A stretch of DNA of 64,000 nucleotides from Cycas panzhihuaensis (lineage: Eukaryota > Cycadophyta): assembly GCA_023213395.1 (NCBI GenBank), contig CM041465.1:88047741-88111740 (forward strand). The letters are read 5' to 3'. Shown one piece after another: positions 48,370 through 61,390 of this stretch; within the stretch, counting starts at the first letter, position 1, and every line of letters starts with the position of its first letter. The position numbers and the translations under genes are program-made. The notes beneath the pieces were generated by a model. The model ran no database searches and was not told where the DNA came from. It saw nothing but the letters and a program-made list of their open reading frames with translations.

Positions 48370-50560
48370 CCACCACCATCAAAATTGTAGACTTTACCCT
48401 AAAAAATATCATTGTCAATAATAGGCTTTTGGTTAATACCATGCCTACTCAAATGCTTGAGAAATTAGGCATTAGGGCTCATAAGTCAATTTTGTGGAAG
48501 TGGTAAGGATGTAATAGAAATAAAAAGGCAACCCTAAGGATAGTAACCCTTCCCCTGACCCTTAAGGATAAAGCCATCATTGTTGACATTGTCATCCTTG
48601 ATATTGATATTGATTATAACCTCCTTTTGGAATAACCTTGGTTAGACTAGATGGAGGCATTATGCTCCTCTTTATGGGGGTAATTAAAATTTATTTATGA
48701 TAGAAGAGTTCAGGTTATAGCTTATGAGCCCCACCTTCTTGATCCTCCTAGCTAGTTGTCCTAGCCATCTTCTATATCAAGGATGGTGAGATTGAAGAAC
48801 CAAATCCCTCCCTTAATTCCTTCTTTTAAGAATTTAATCTTCAAACTAAAGAAGACCCCCCTTTTCCTAAACCAAATATGGTCCACTTTGCTCCCATTAG
48901 CATAGGTAGTTATGGTTACCAAACTATCCTTAATGACCTTGAGTTTGATGTTGAGGATATTAAGCCTCTTGTATGTCAGGTGGATGTCATCTCTTAATCC
49001 TAGGGAGAATTGTCTTACATAAACATTTCCCCTCCTATTTATTAACTAGATCATTGATACGATGATGAGTTTTAAGGTCATGTCCTTAATGGATGGCTTC
49101 TGGGCCTATAATCAAATCTAAATTTTGCCTGAGGACCATTACAAGATGATCTCTACCACCCCATGGGGGACTTTTGCCTATGTGGCAATGCCCTTTGGCC
49201 TTAAAAGTTCTTGTGTAATGTACTAATAAGTCATGCATTTCATTTTCCATGACTTCATCAATAAAATTATTGAGGTATTCATGAACAACTTATTGGGCCT
49301 CTCATATAAAAGGATTGATATTCCAACTAACCTTATAAAAGAATTCTAAGGATGTCAAAAGTTTCATGTTAACCTAAATCCATATAAATGCTTATTTGCT
49401 ATTATGGATTGTAAGTTGTTGAGTTTTCTCATCTCTTAGAAAGGCATCCAAGTTGATCCTTATAAGGTCAAAGCAATCTTAGAGATGCCCTCACCTAAAA
49501 CCCAAAAGCATATCAAATCTTTCCTAGCTCATTTAGGTTTTTTATAACACTTCTTAGTAAACTTTTCCATGAATGCCAACCCCTTGATGAATCTTCTCAA
49601 GAAGGAGACCACATTTATTTGGACCTTGGTAGCCTAAGCTACCTTTTAGGAGCTTAAGTGAGCTCTTATTTTGGCTTATATTTTAGCTCCCCCAATACTC
49701 AACAAGACATTTATCTTATATATATCCTCTATAAATGAATCCATTGGTGCCATGCTAGTTCATAAGGATAATACCAAAATTAAATGTACTATTTACTTCA
49801 TTAGTCACACACTAGTGGCCATTGAAATCAACTATGCCCCTATTGTAAAAGATTATTTGGCCCTAGTGTTTGTTGTTAAAAAATTAAGACATTATCTCCT
49901 AGGTAACACCATGAATATCATCATTGAGTCTAACCCCTTATATTTCCTCATGACAGTCTAATTTGATAAGATGAATGGAGAAATAGATCTTGCTTTGGTA
50001 GGAGTATGATCTTAAGATCATCAATGAGAAGTCTATAAAAGGGATGGTTGTAGTTCAGTAGCTTACTCATGCTCCCCTCTTGAACCATTTTAATACCCCT
50101 ATTGATGATTGCTTACTGAATGAAACCATCTTTTTCCTATAACAAATAGATAGCCAAAGGCCCATTAATGATCAATGGTATGATGATACTATTTACTATG
50201 TCATTCACTAGACCTACCTCCAAAATGTAAGCAATGAGGCTAGACAACGTATAATGGCTACTAGAACCCATTGGGCCCATTAGACATTGTCTAAGATCAT
50301 TCACATCATGTACCTTGGTCCTAATGAGCCATAATAAGCTTAAACTATACCTTTGCCCTACGTTGATAAACTATACCTTGGCCCTAATGAGCCATAATTG
50401 ACCATTAGGTTCCTAGAAGCATAGACCAAGAAAGAGAAAGCCATAACTTTTGTAATACTTGTTAGAATCATAAACAACCTAAATAGATGTCTTCCTACCA
50501 AAATTACCTTGTTCAAACTCACTTACCCTAACTTAATAAGCTCTCTGTGCTTATCTAAGT
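48370..50560 (+). pseudogene. gypsy 1 pol remnant (protease, RT, RNase H)
   Basis: A retropepsin-like segment has IVNNRLLVNTMP (48410) and LLLE-stop-PWLD near 48625, matching the gypsy LLGRPWL motif. RT from 49050: SLMDGFWAYNQI (usual SFMDGFSGYNQI), ISTTPWGTFAYVAMPFGLK (49150) and a catalytic box FMNN at 49278-49289 in place of YVDD. Connection and RNase H follow: SLFAHLGFL-like, then FILYISSINESIGAML (49690) and INYAPIVKDYLALVFVVKKL. It resembles Tat-type non-chromovirus gypsy elements. The order PR-RT-RH is clear; integrase is not visible before 50560. Confidence 0.82.
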
Positions 50561-51030
50561 ATATTAGGTCATTTTATTATGTAAATTTTGGGGTCAATAA
50601 GATATAAACACCCCACTCTTACCTTGGTTCCCTTCTCCTTCCCCTGGTAGCAATACATCCTAAATTCTTGGGGCTCCTATTCTATCTTTCTTTCACCATC
50701 TGTTTACACCCCTTCCATCTTACTCATCCTATTTCGTAAATTCCCTTCTTCTATTTATGCTTATTTTCTTTAATCCTTTTCTACATTCATCATAGCCCCT
50801 CATAATTAAAGTGGTAGAATTATGATACTCAAGAATAATTTCAACCTCCATGTAATAGGATGTTAAAACAAAATTATCAACTCTTACATCCAAGTCAAAT
50901 ATGGCCACTATAATGAATAAGATAGTACTTATTTCCTCTAATATATTAGGCCCATCAACTTTGGTCAGCCCCACACTACATCAAATGATAACTCAGCCTC
51001 CATGGTAGTAGCAACCATTTCATCACAAGA
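50561..51030. other. junction between two gypsy remnants
   Basis: C/T-rich on the plus strand, no domain. It could hold the 3' end of gypsy 1 and the truncated 5' LTR or leader of gypsy 2. No match to the gypsy 2 LTR at 55104 was seen. Confidence 0.45.
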
Positions 51031-51039
51031 CCAACATCC

Positions 51040-54000
51040 CCACTTTTGATCCTAACATCAACAAGGATTGCACATAAAATTGGATCAGCAAATTGGAGTC
51101 CTACTTCATCCTTAATCCAATGCCAGTCAATGATTAGTTCACATTTGAATTTATCTATTTAGATAGAAAGATATACCATTGGGTTTGATGGTGGAAGTAA
51201 GAATATGCATCCAGTCACTCTTGGGCTCATTTCTCTACCAACTTCTTTGAGCAATATGAGGATACTTGGAACTAATCCTTCTTCACATAATTAATATAGT
51301 TAAATCAAGTATCATTTGTAGAAGTGTACACTGATGAGTTTTAATCTTTATATAATTGGGTTGATCAACAACTCGATAAATAGATAAGGATTGATACATA
51401 TATATCTGGGCTCAAAGAGCACATTTAAATATACCTTAAGACCATGTCTTTGTATACTTTGAAGGATGTGATCAACATGGAAAAAGTAGTTGAAGCATAA
51501 TTTGCCTTAAAAAGGTCCCATCTATTTAGATGAGATTCCACCTAGTTTCAAAGATTATGACAACTTAACTATTAATGAGATTCTACCTAGTCTTAAAGAC
51601 TATAACAAGCTAACTACCAATGATTGTAACTATGATTGGAAGACCCCCAATATGCACTTATCAAGTACTATTTAGAGGAACCATGATCAAAATCCATTCA
51701 TATCACTCTAATAGAGGCACAACACTATTGAGAAGTTGGTCTCTATATGCAATTCTTAGAAAAGTAAATCATCAGTTATGGTAGAGTCTACAAAGCTAGG
51801 AAGATGGTGTTCACAATCAACCCTAACTTGTCTCTAAAAGATGACCTTGATTTTGATCATGAATATGAAGAAGACCACTAAGAACACCCTACTAAAGAGA
51901 TGCCCCCTAATCTAGAACCTAAAGTTTCTTTATCTATTGTTACCTCCACCTCATACCTTAAGTCACAACATGTTAAAGGAACACTTAGGAAAACCCCCAC
52001 GACCATTCTATATGAAGGTGGGGCATTGTTGAACTTAATTGATATATCCATAGCTAGATAGCTTAATCTCTATATATAACCCAAGATAGGATTCACTTAT
52101 TCCCTACCTACTCATCACACCCTTCATTATGCAAGGATAATTAAAAATCTCACCATTTATATTGGCTCATATACCCTAGTCTCAGACTTTTATTCTTTGT
52201 CCATAGGTGGGTTAGATGTAACTCTTAGTGTACAGTGGCTCTAGATATTAGGAAGCTATATCACTAACAACTCACCCACAACCCTATTTATCATGTTTAA
52301 AGACCATATGGGTTGTTCGTATAAACTTTATAGGATGTAGTCCCCCCTAAATAACGTTATCTCACCTACTATCACACCGTTGAATTATAGAACTCATATG
52401 ACCCCATCGATCTTTAATTATATAGGAACTCATATTTTTAGTAAAATAAAATTAAAAAGATCACAAAGGAATTAATAAGCATAGATATTATTTAACCTAG
52501 TAAGAGCCCACACGTTGCACCTATCATGTTAGTTTGTAAAAAGGATGGCTCATTCTAACTATGTGTTGACTATCACAAATTAAATAAAATAACTATAAAA
52601 AATAAATTCCCTATATCACAGATCGATGGCATGAGATCTACGATGCCATGGTCTTTACCAAATTAAATATGTAGTCAAGATATTACTAAATCCCCATCCT
52701 ATCAAAAGACCAATATAAAATAACCTTTCAAACTCATTATAGCCATTTTGAGTTTTAAGTCATGTTGTTTAGCCTATGTAATTCTTCAGCTACCTTTTGG
52801 GTATTAATGAATAAAATATTCTCTCCATACCAAAGAAAATTTACCATCATTTTTTTCATTGATATTCTCATCTACAGCTTAAACATGTCGTCCTATATAG
52901 GCCATTTAGAAATAATTCTCTAAATCTTGGCTACGAATAAGTTATATGCCAAATTCTCCAAATGCAAGTTTGAAAAAACTAAACTACAATACTTTGGCCA
53001 TATTATCTCATCCATAAGGGTTTGGGTATACCCTAGTAAGATTTCAGTCATCACTAATTGGCCAACCCCTAAAAACCTTACCTAATTACAGGCCTTCTTA
53101 GGACTTACTAGATTTTATCAATAATTTGTTCAAAATTATGTAGCCCTGGTAGCCCCTTTAATTGACTTACTTAGGAAAGATTCCTTCTAGTGGTCCCCCT
53201 TTTCCAATAAAGTATTCATCCACCTTAAGGAGATTATGACAACCACCCCAACTTCAGCCATACTAGACTTTACTTGTTCATTCTAACTAGAATGTGATGC
53301 ATCTAGATTTAGATTAGGTGCCATATTAATATAGAAATTCTAGCCCATTGTTTTTAAAAGTAGGAAACTCAAGGAACATGAGTGCAAATTTTTTACTTGC
53401 TAAAAGGAAATGCAGACAATCCTCCACATTGTAGATAAATAGGGACAATATCTAATTAGGTCAAAATTTACCTCCTCACTGACCATAATAGCCTTCACTG
53501 CCCACTAGACCAACCAATCTTATCAGAAGAGGAGGCTAAATGGGTTGATCAACTTTAAGTTTTTTAATTCACAATCACCTATAAAAAGGAAAAAGATAAT
53601 ATAGTGGCAGATACTCTTTCCCATCTACCAACCCCTGCACATGATGAGAGCACTTATCATCTTGAGGATTCCACCATTCATGCCATTTCTACTCCATAGT
53701 CGATATGTATACAAGAATTAGTTTCAACTAATGAATCCCAATCAGACTTTCCATAATGGGCTAATAAGGTCCATACACAAAAGAATTAGGCCATCTATAA
53801 TAATCTCCTATTATACCAAAATCATATATTGGTACACCCACAATCAGTTTTTATTCCTAGGATTTTACTTGAATATCACTCTTCTCCACTAAGTGGTTAT
53901 TTAAGATTCGATAAGACATATCATAAGATCCATTCAAACTTATTTTAGCTAGCTATGAAGTTAACCATTCTCATATTTATCTCAGAATGTGATACTTTCT

Positions 54001-55095
54001 AATGCAATAAAGCAAATACAAAATCCCAATTGGGTCTCTTATAACCTTTACGTATCTCACAAGGTAAGTGGCAAGATATTGCCATGGATTTTATTACGGA
54101 ATTACCTTTATCTATTGAGTATGATTCTATTCTAGTGGTCATTAATAGGTTGATAAAATACATATATTTTCAACCTATCTACACTGCTTACAAGGAGCCA
54201 TGCATCATAGATATTTGCATTCAAATATTATTCTATTTACATGGATTTCCATCTATTATTTTATATGATTGGATCCTAAATTTACTAGTTCATTCTAGTA
54301 GGAACTATTCAAAGCCTCTAGAACATCATTTAATATAATCTCTATGTGTCATACATAAATCGATGGCTAATTAGAGGTCCTTAATAAAACTTTGGAGACT
54401 TACAATATTTTATACTTGACCACCAGTCTAAGTAAACAGCATGGCTAGTCTTAGCTGAATATTGGTACAACTCATCCCTATTTTTAGCCTTATATGGTTA
54501 TGCTTGTCATACCTTAGCCACTAACGTCTACATCATTGTAGTACAATAGAAATTATAGCACATGGACCAAATTCTCAATACCCTTAAATAAAATTTATCC
54601 ATGCCCCAAAATCGAATGAAGTAATTAGTAGATTGCCACCATTCATATTGCTCCTTTAACATTGGTGATCTTATGTTCCTTCTTCTATAGCGATATAAGT
54701 AACAATCCATTTGACATTATAAGAACCACAAGCTTAGCCCTTGGTATTATGGCCCATATAATGTCCTTAAATATATTGGTGAAGTTTTATATGCCCTTGA
54801 CCTTTATCTTACCACTAAAATCTATAATGTTTTTCACATTTTCTCTATTAGAAAGTGTATTAGTAAAACCCATATCCCCTAGATAGTTTTACTAGTTTTG
54901 GATGAAGAAGAGTTCCTTACTATCTCCCTAAAATGTATTCTAACTAGTAAATAATGTCATATTTGAAACTAGTCAATTTCTGAATATTTAATATAGTGGG
55001 TTAGCTACAAATCAAATGAAGCAACTTGGGAATCTAATGATTTTATCAAGTAGCATCCTCACCTTAAGTGCCTTAAGGACTCAACATCTCAAAGA
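51040..55095 (+). pseudogene. gypsy 2 (chromovirus-type) gag-pol remnant
   Basis: Plus-strand remnant in gypsy order. Gag tail YISGLKEHI near 51400. Protease at about 51990-52320 (ILYEGGALLNLIDISIA; GGLDVTLSVQWL). RT near 52480-53060, where the catalytic FIDD is reduced to FID at 52855-52863 by loss of one codon. RNase H at 53100-53580 (LRKDSF, LECDASRFRLGAIL). Integrase at 53860-54500 (GKWQDIAMDFITELPLS; LHGFPSIILYDW, the usual DRD eroded). A chromodomain-like end is at about 54960-55070 (ISEYLI, stop, W, then EATWESNDFIKQHPHLKC). Several frame changes. The chromodomain normally guides integration to heterochromatin. Confidence 0.87.
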
Positions 55096-55560
55096 GGGGG
55101 ACATGTTACAAAACTAATCTTTCTAGTTATGTAAAGCATTAATATGCAGAGAGACACCATATAGTTAAGTGATAATTTTAGTTATGAAACTTTGTATATA
55201 CATTGCTAAGTTGTCTAATGGAATATAAGGTCACTTAGGCTACCAATATGATTGCTTGAAAAAGACCCTCTTTTGTCTATTTAAGGTTTGTGGATTGTAG
55301 AAGATGGTTAACTTATTATTTATCTTCTTATAAGAATTATACTCTGGTCCTCTCTTTGGGTGATTAATTGATGCTCTTGTACTCTCAAGTCTCTTTAGCA
55401 ATCTGATTTCTCTTTCTAGTTAGATAAAGTGGTTATAAATCATTTATTTTACTACCATTTTAAGGAGACCCTTTAGGAAGAAACATCTCACCCACTTCAC
55501 TAATTTCTTAGTTCTTGTTGTATATTCACTCTGTTAAAATATATTGTCATATTCTAGTTT
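55091..55560 (+). repeat. polypurine tract and 3' LTR of gypsy 2
   Basis: AAAGAGGGGGACA is followed at 55104 by TGTTACAAAAC, the usual chromovirus PPT/LTR junction. It contains TATTTAAGG near 55278 (TATA-like) and ends somewhere near 55560. The right end is not fixed because the 5' LTR was not found. Confidence 0.68.
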
Positions 55561-55933
55561 ACCTCATCACCTATGAGTTGGCTCATTACTAAGGCTCTTT
55601 TCTTTATTGAAAAACCAAAAAAATTATGTATATATACAAAAGAAAAAAAGAAAAAAAAAAAGATGTATGTATGTGTGTGTGTGTACCCTTACCACCTTCT
55701 TGGTATCTGGGGTAGGTTATGTGTTGGCCTTGTCCCCACCTGCTATTTATAATTTGGGTCTAAATGTGTAAGTCACTTAGGTCCTTTAAATCTAGCTATT
55801 TAGGACCATCGTGACCTCAACCATGATCAAAACCTACTTGACATTTTGAGAACTAAAATAAATCATGGAAACTTGATGTGACACTTATACAAAGCCACTT
55901 ATGTGGTCCACATTTAACCTATTATTATAGTTA
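55561..55933. other. intergenic, with A-run and GT repeat
   Basis: Contains a long A/G-rich run and a short TGTATG/TG repeat near 55625-55685. No gene. Confidence 0.6.
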
Positions 55934-55938
55934 AAGTA
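55934..55938. repeat. copia C target-site duplication, left
   Basis: AAGTA pairs with AAGTG at 59967-59971 (one A/G transition). Confidence 0.6.
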
Positions 55939-56268
55939 TAATAGGAAACACCAAATATGCAAATACAATGCTAAGAATCATTTATAAACATAATAGACTC
56001 GAATAAAATAAGCACATAGGACAAACAGATTTAATATAGGAACCTTTTCAAGAAAAACCTATAATAGAATATATCATCATATTTTTATAAATCTAAATAT
56101 TATAATACAATGGAGTTTGATCTATATTTATAGATCATGAGTGCCTCAAATATTTAATATTCAAGTTTATATCTGTTAACCTAATATTACAATATTATAT
56201 TAATATATTCGTACAATATATCTACTTATTCATGTTAGTTGATAAGTGGCTATAATACCACTCTAAGA
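55939..56268 (-). repeat. 3' LTR of copia C
   Basis: Minus strand begins TCTTAGAGTGGTATTATAGC (TG eroded) and ends GTTTCCTATTA. Its partner is 59640-59966. Confidence 0.86.
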
Positions 56269-59200
56269 TCCCCTTTTAATGTAAATATGGGGTCTTGAAG
56301 TCTTATTAGGAATTTGTCTATCTCTTTATCCTTATCGATAGACCCCCCTCGAGGATAATCTCACTGAATCTCCCAATTTTGCACAAACATTGATGAAGTA
56401 ATATTTAGTAAGAGCTTAGTAAACATATCCTCAAGCTAATGTCCTCTTAGATAAAACTCAACCTACATCTTCCATGATCTAATATACTCTCAGTTGTAAT
56501 GGTGTTATGCCTAGTACGTACGTGATTCTTTGAAATGTCTCCAATAGTCCTTACAACCATACAACTCTCGCTCACATTAATACTTAGTCTATAGTACTCA
56601 GCTTATTTCCTTCACTAAACTAAGAGGTTGAGCTACTTAATCCATGTAGATCTCTTCTTCAAGTCTCTATTAAGGAATGTTGACCTCTCATTCATCTGAT
56701 GTGACTCCCCACTATATGTAGCTACTAAAGTAAGGATTAATTAGATTGATAACCATATAGAGACTAGTACAAATATCTCCTCAAAATTGATTCCTTCTTT
56801 CTGCTTAAAATTTTGTGTATTAAGTCTTGTCAACTTGCAATCTGACTAGGTTCTTTAAGGGAGGTAAGGAACCTAAATCCTACATATATCACTCCTCTTC
56901 AACATAGCTCTCCATTACAAATCTCCTATCATTAGAATATTGGTGTCTATCATGAGTCTAACTGGTATGTTGATCCTTATTCTTCAATCATCCTCTAGGT
57001 CTTCAATTATCATTCTAGAGTCCTCAAAGGTCCTCCTAGTCTATAATGAAACATGTGTTGTAATCTATGTCTCTTCTTACAATGACTCCTCATCATCACT
57101 TCCACTAGGTCCTACTTCTATCTCAAACATAATGTTAGGTACATAAACCTCTACACCTATTAAACCATGTCTTAGAATAAGGAAGAAATAAAGGATAAAA
57201 CCTATATTTAGTTAACACCTCAATATAATATGTCATAAAACTCTTCAACTTGATATCTAGACTAATTACAATGCTTTCTCCCTACAGATTATATAATTTA
57301 TAAGCCTTGTTCTTAAACCCCAAATAAATACACTCCAAACTCTTGTGATCCTACTACTGTAATCTTTGTCTAAGATGTGTGTACTCTAATACACTTCAAT
57401 ATTCAATGGAAAGTTTCTGATAGATTTAATACAAGTTGGGGAAAATGCCATAAACATCCTTAGGAGGTGCCTCATAAAATGGCTATCACAATAGCTTCTA
57501 GAAAAAAAATAGGAGGTAAACTTTACCATGCATTAAACACCTCCACATCTATATCATGATACCATTCTTCATCTACAATATAAACTTACTAGGGTACATG
57601 GGATAACCAACTTCTGTTTTATACCATGACCAAGGTAGAACTAATTTTAAGGCATTAGCATCATATACCTTTCTATTCATACTTCAACTTCATCATAAAT
57701 ATGCTAGCGGTTCTACATCAGATTTATTCAAATATGCACACATGTTGAACCAGCATGCAATAGGATGTATACATCATGCTAACATCAGTCCAACCACCCA
57801 AAGTATAACAGTCCATCATAAACTAATAGCCACTTATACAAACAGGCCAATAAAGAATAATTTTGAACCACATCATCTCATTAATCTGATGTAAAAACAC
57901 CAATATAATTGAATAAAAACATCATCACTTTATAAATAAACCATATCTTTGTAATAAACATGCAATGATTAATTACCATAATATTGTTTGCTTGCCTTGC
58001 AACTTAGTATCTCCATAACATGCCCTTCTCGCCTTTCTATCAATCAATAAACACAAACTGACATGGATAGCTTGCTCCCTCATGTAATCACATACAACAA
58101 AGCATATCACATCCCCTCATATCACTAAATAGTCACTAATAGAGTGTGCCCAAAGCACTCACGTTGCCATTAAAAATATCAGCTCATGCATGCCATTGAA
58201 AAGCAAAGCATCTCATACTTTGCCCACTTGAACAAAAAAGGTCAAAACACATCCAATGATATCTCAATATATTAAAGGCCACTCAATATATGTATTTGAT
58301 CCAAGATACCTTAAAGTTGTTAATAGATCAAAATGACCTCTCAATATATTAATAAAAAATCCTAATTAATATTTAATATATCAATAATCATGAATGATAT
58401 TGGTAACCAACCTTAATATCAAAGGGTAAAATATATTATACCTTCATAATAAGGCAATTAACTTTAATTAAATTAAATGACATAATTAAATATATCAAAA
58501 GCAATGTCACTAAATATATTTTGCCACTACCAAATCAAAGATGAGCTGCCACTTAATAAATGGTGATCAAGTTTTATTAAAAAGTGAAAAATATATGTCA
58601 AACCTACATATATCTTTTTACGATAAAAAATATTATCAAATGACAAACTTTTATTATATGGGTAACTTTATCAAATAAGCCATATATGCTGAGTGATTAA
58701 AATATCAATGGTAATTAAATTGAATTTGACTTTGATGTATGCAATTTTAATCAAAATGATGGTGAATAAATATTTTTTAAATGGGCGATCAAATAGTTAA
58801 AAATTTGGGCATGACTTCATTTACAATGATGAATAAAATCAAAGGACAATTAAATTAATTTAAATAGGCCCTAAATATTTACCAAGTTCAATGATGATCA
58901 AAATATTAAACCTTGGTAGATTAAATATTATCAAGGATGACAAAATTATATGCATACCTTATATATTTATCAACTGTAAATAAATATGGTTATGCAATTT
59001 TTTTGTAGCAACTGTAATATGTACTAATGCAAACTCTACATCTGTATTTTATGCTTCTTAGATACTCAACTGTCCTAGGTAATGACATCTAATGAATTCA
59101 ATGTAGACTAATCCTAAACTAAATTTTAATCAATTGACTCTCATATTTGAGTGATGACATCTTCGGCTAAAGCTTCGAAACACTGAACACTCTACGTTCT

Positions 59201-59600
59201 CTCTGCACAATAGATGGCTACACATAAACATGCCTCTCCTACTACATTTGCTCCTCATGAAGACTACAACAATTCACTCCATAGGTGGCTATGTTCTTTT
59301 TTTCACTATAAACTTAGTGGTAATAATAAATAATATATCTCACATGGACAACAACATATGGTAATTGAGTAACCAGGGTTGTAAATTTAAAAGTGGGGGC
59401 TCCAACACCTACACAAATCATAACACCTTTTACTCATTTGTACACCTATAAAGACCATAAAATCCTATAAAATAAATAATTAAAGGCTTTGGGATCTACA
59501 TGCAATCATCATACCTTTGTGGTTGTTCTTTCAGTTGTCAGATAAGCTGATCCTCAATGTTAGCATTACCTAGCAACCAACAATCAAATGATTTACCAAA
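56269..59600 (-). pseudogene. copia C pol remnant
   Basis: On the minus strand the integrase C-terminal signature is readable near 57355-57285 (SLECIYLGFKNKAYKLYNL, normally ECIFLGYSxKxKAYRLYN). Near 56470-56400 is the polyprotein tail (VEFYLRGH then LEDMFTKLL, normally VADIFTKxL). The interior between them, where RT should be, is too decayed or deleted to read, and I find no YVDD. The part from 57.6 to 59.6 kb is AT-rich and should hold gag and leader, but no domain is visible. Confidence 0.6.
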
Positions 59601-59628
59601 TAGTCATCTACTTATGCACCTCCTACCA

Positions 59629-59639
59629 CTTTGATACTA
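59629..59639 (-). other. tRNA-iMet-type primer site of copia C
   Basis: Minus strand TAGTATCAAAG differs from TGGTATCAGAG by two G-to-A changes and abuts the LTR end at 59640. Confidence 0.65.
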
Positions 59640-59966
59640 TGCTAGGAAACACCAAATATACAAATAGATACCAAAAATATTTATGAACATAATAGACTAA
59701 AATAGAATATGCACATAGGCCAAACTGATTTGACATAGGAAGCCTTTAGGAAAAACCCACCATAGAATATATCATCACATTTTTACAAATTTGAATGGTA
59801 TAATACAATAAATTTTGATCTATATTCATATATCATAAGTGCCTTAAATATTTAATATTTAAGTTTACATTTATTAACCCAATATTACAATATTACATTA
59901 ATATATCTATATAATATATCCACTCATTTACATTAGTCGATAAGTGGTTATAATACCACTCTAACA
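59640..59966 (-). repeat. 5' LTR of copia C
   Basis: Minus strand TGTTAGAGTGGTATTATAAC at 59966 to CTAGCA at 59640. Both TG and CA ends are kept here. Confidence 0.88.
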
Positions 59967-59971
59967 AAGTG

Positions 59972-61150
59972 TAGATACAAACCTAAGTCTTAGTGGCATT
60001 GGTTAATTCTCATCTTACTCCCTCATTTATTGTGTTATATCTAAGCCACTATTACATTCCCTATAACATTGATCATCCATATCAATAAGGGTAGTTGTGG
60101 GAAGCCTAGTCCTTCTATTGTAGCTTGGACTATTTGAGATTATTTAGGGCATGTCTTGATTCTCTTTAGCATCTATTTGCCTATAATAACCAATAACACA
60201 ACAAATTATACTACTATCATTAAGGCCTTAACTAATGCATTACATGTTTAATGCGGCCCCATCATACTATTTATGAACTCCCAACTCATTATTTATTAGC
60301 TTGCCTAGGTCTACCAAGTTTGCTACCCCTAATTATATGCCTTTACTAACTAAGCTAGGTCATTTTTAGCATAATTCTCTATAATCATCTATGTCATGTC
60401 CCACGAGGATATAACACCAAGACTAACTAATTGGTTGTCTTTCCTTTAGTATTTAAGGCACTCCCTCATTTGTTCAAGTTCTTTGGCTTCTAAGCTCAAT
60501 CTTTGTCTATCATGCCCTGTCCTTTCTACTCACTGGTATAATCGACCAGTGACCTAAGACCACTATGAGAAATAACAACTAATAAGGGTAAACTATGGTG
60601 GCCCTGTTTATGTTTGTTTAGGTTTATTGCAATCATTAGTTTATCTTAGTTTGAGTTGGTCACTACATAATCCTCTACCCTAGTTAGCATACCTCTAAAA
60701 TTCTTGCTAACAAGGCTAAACTAAGGGCAACATTCTTTGAACACCTACTAAGAGGCTAAACTATGGTAAAATACTTTTCTCTTTTCACATTTACAAGCTT
60801 ATTATTGGACTAATTAAATCTTTGTTGATAGTTGGAAGCACACCTCTAGGGGGTTACCAGATGTAAGGGGATCAAGCCTATACAATTAGCAACTCTGGGG
60901 CTAAAGTATCTTTAGATGCAAAGGAAAGGATTACTCACAAAGGGTATCTATGCATCAGAACACATGTTGGAGGATCCACAAATGGCGTACAAAGACTGGT
61001 AAGGGGTCTTCCTCGGTTTGTCGAGTGGCCTCAAAGGGACCCTCCTATCTTGAATGGTCGAGGAAGGAGGATTGAGATGAAAGACGCCTTTCCCGAGAAG
61101 AGGGAAAAGAAGGAGGTAGATCATAATGGAGGAAGGGGTACCTACAAATA
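59972..61150. other. gene-free stretch
   Basis: No domain is recognised. The plus strand is C-rich to about 60.5 kb, as in the gypsy block, so it may be further decayed gypsy sequence displaced by copia C. Confidence 0.45.
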
Positions 61151-61390
61151 AGAAATGAGTGATGGGTAGTGAAGGTACAAGGAGGGAGTTGGGCGAAAAA
61201 GAACCAACTCCCAACTCCCAAACGAATGTAAGACAAGATGGTGGCTTACCGAAAGAGGGCACCTTAAGGAGCAGAAGAAATGAGTGATGGGTAGTGAAGG
61301 TACAAGGAGGGAGTTAAGTGAAAAAGAACCAACTCCCAAATGGAGGTAAGACAAGATGGTAGCTTACCGAAAGAGGGCACCTTAAGGAGG
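61151..61390. repeat. tandem duplication, unit about 115-125 bp
   Basis: AGAAATGAGTGATGGGTAGT recurs at 61151 and 61276, and both copies run to GAGGGCACCTTAAGGAG. The second unit lacks about 10 bp (CCCAACTC repeat). Minus-strand open stretches here are by-products of the repeat. Confidence 0.9.

Larger units (their letters stand above)
55939..59966 (-). mobile_element. Ty1/copia element C (minus strand), short and highly decayed
   Basis: Two direct LTRs (55939-56268 and 59640-59966) align along their length. The polypurine tract (56269-56280) and primer site (59639-59629) are in the expected places for a minus-strand copia element. Total length is 4.03 kb, shorter than a typical 5 kb element, so there is probably internal deletion. 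The interior has integrase and RNase H traces but little else. The 5-bp flanks nearly match. Confidence 0.85.

Noticed and set aside
50302-50400. Short repeated phrase CCTTGGYCCTAATGAGCC about 79 bp apart
   Set aside because: Small local duplication within gypsy remnant; too short and diverged to be informative on its own.
60948-61354. Three overlapping minus-strand open frames up to 104 codons
   Set aside because: They are created by the tandem duplication at 61151-61390 and repeat each other; no conserved motif.
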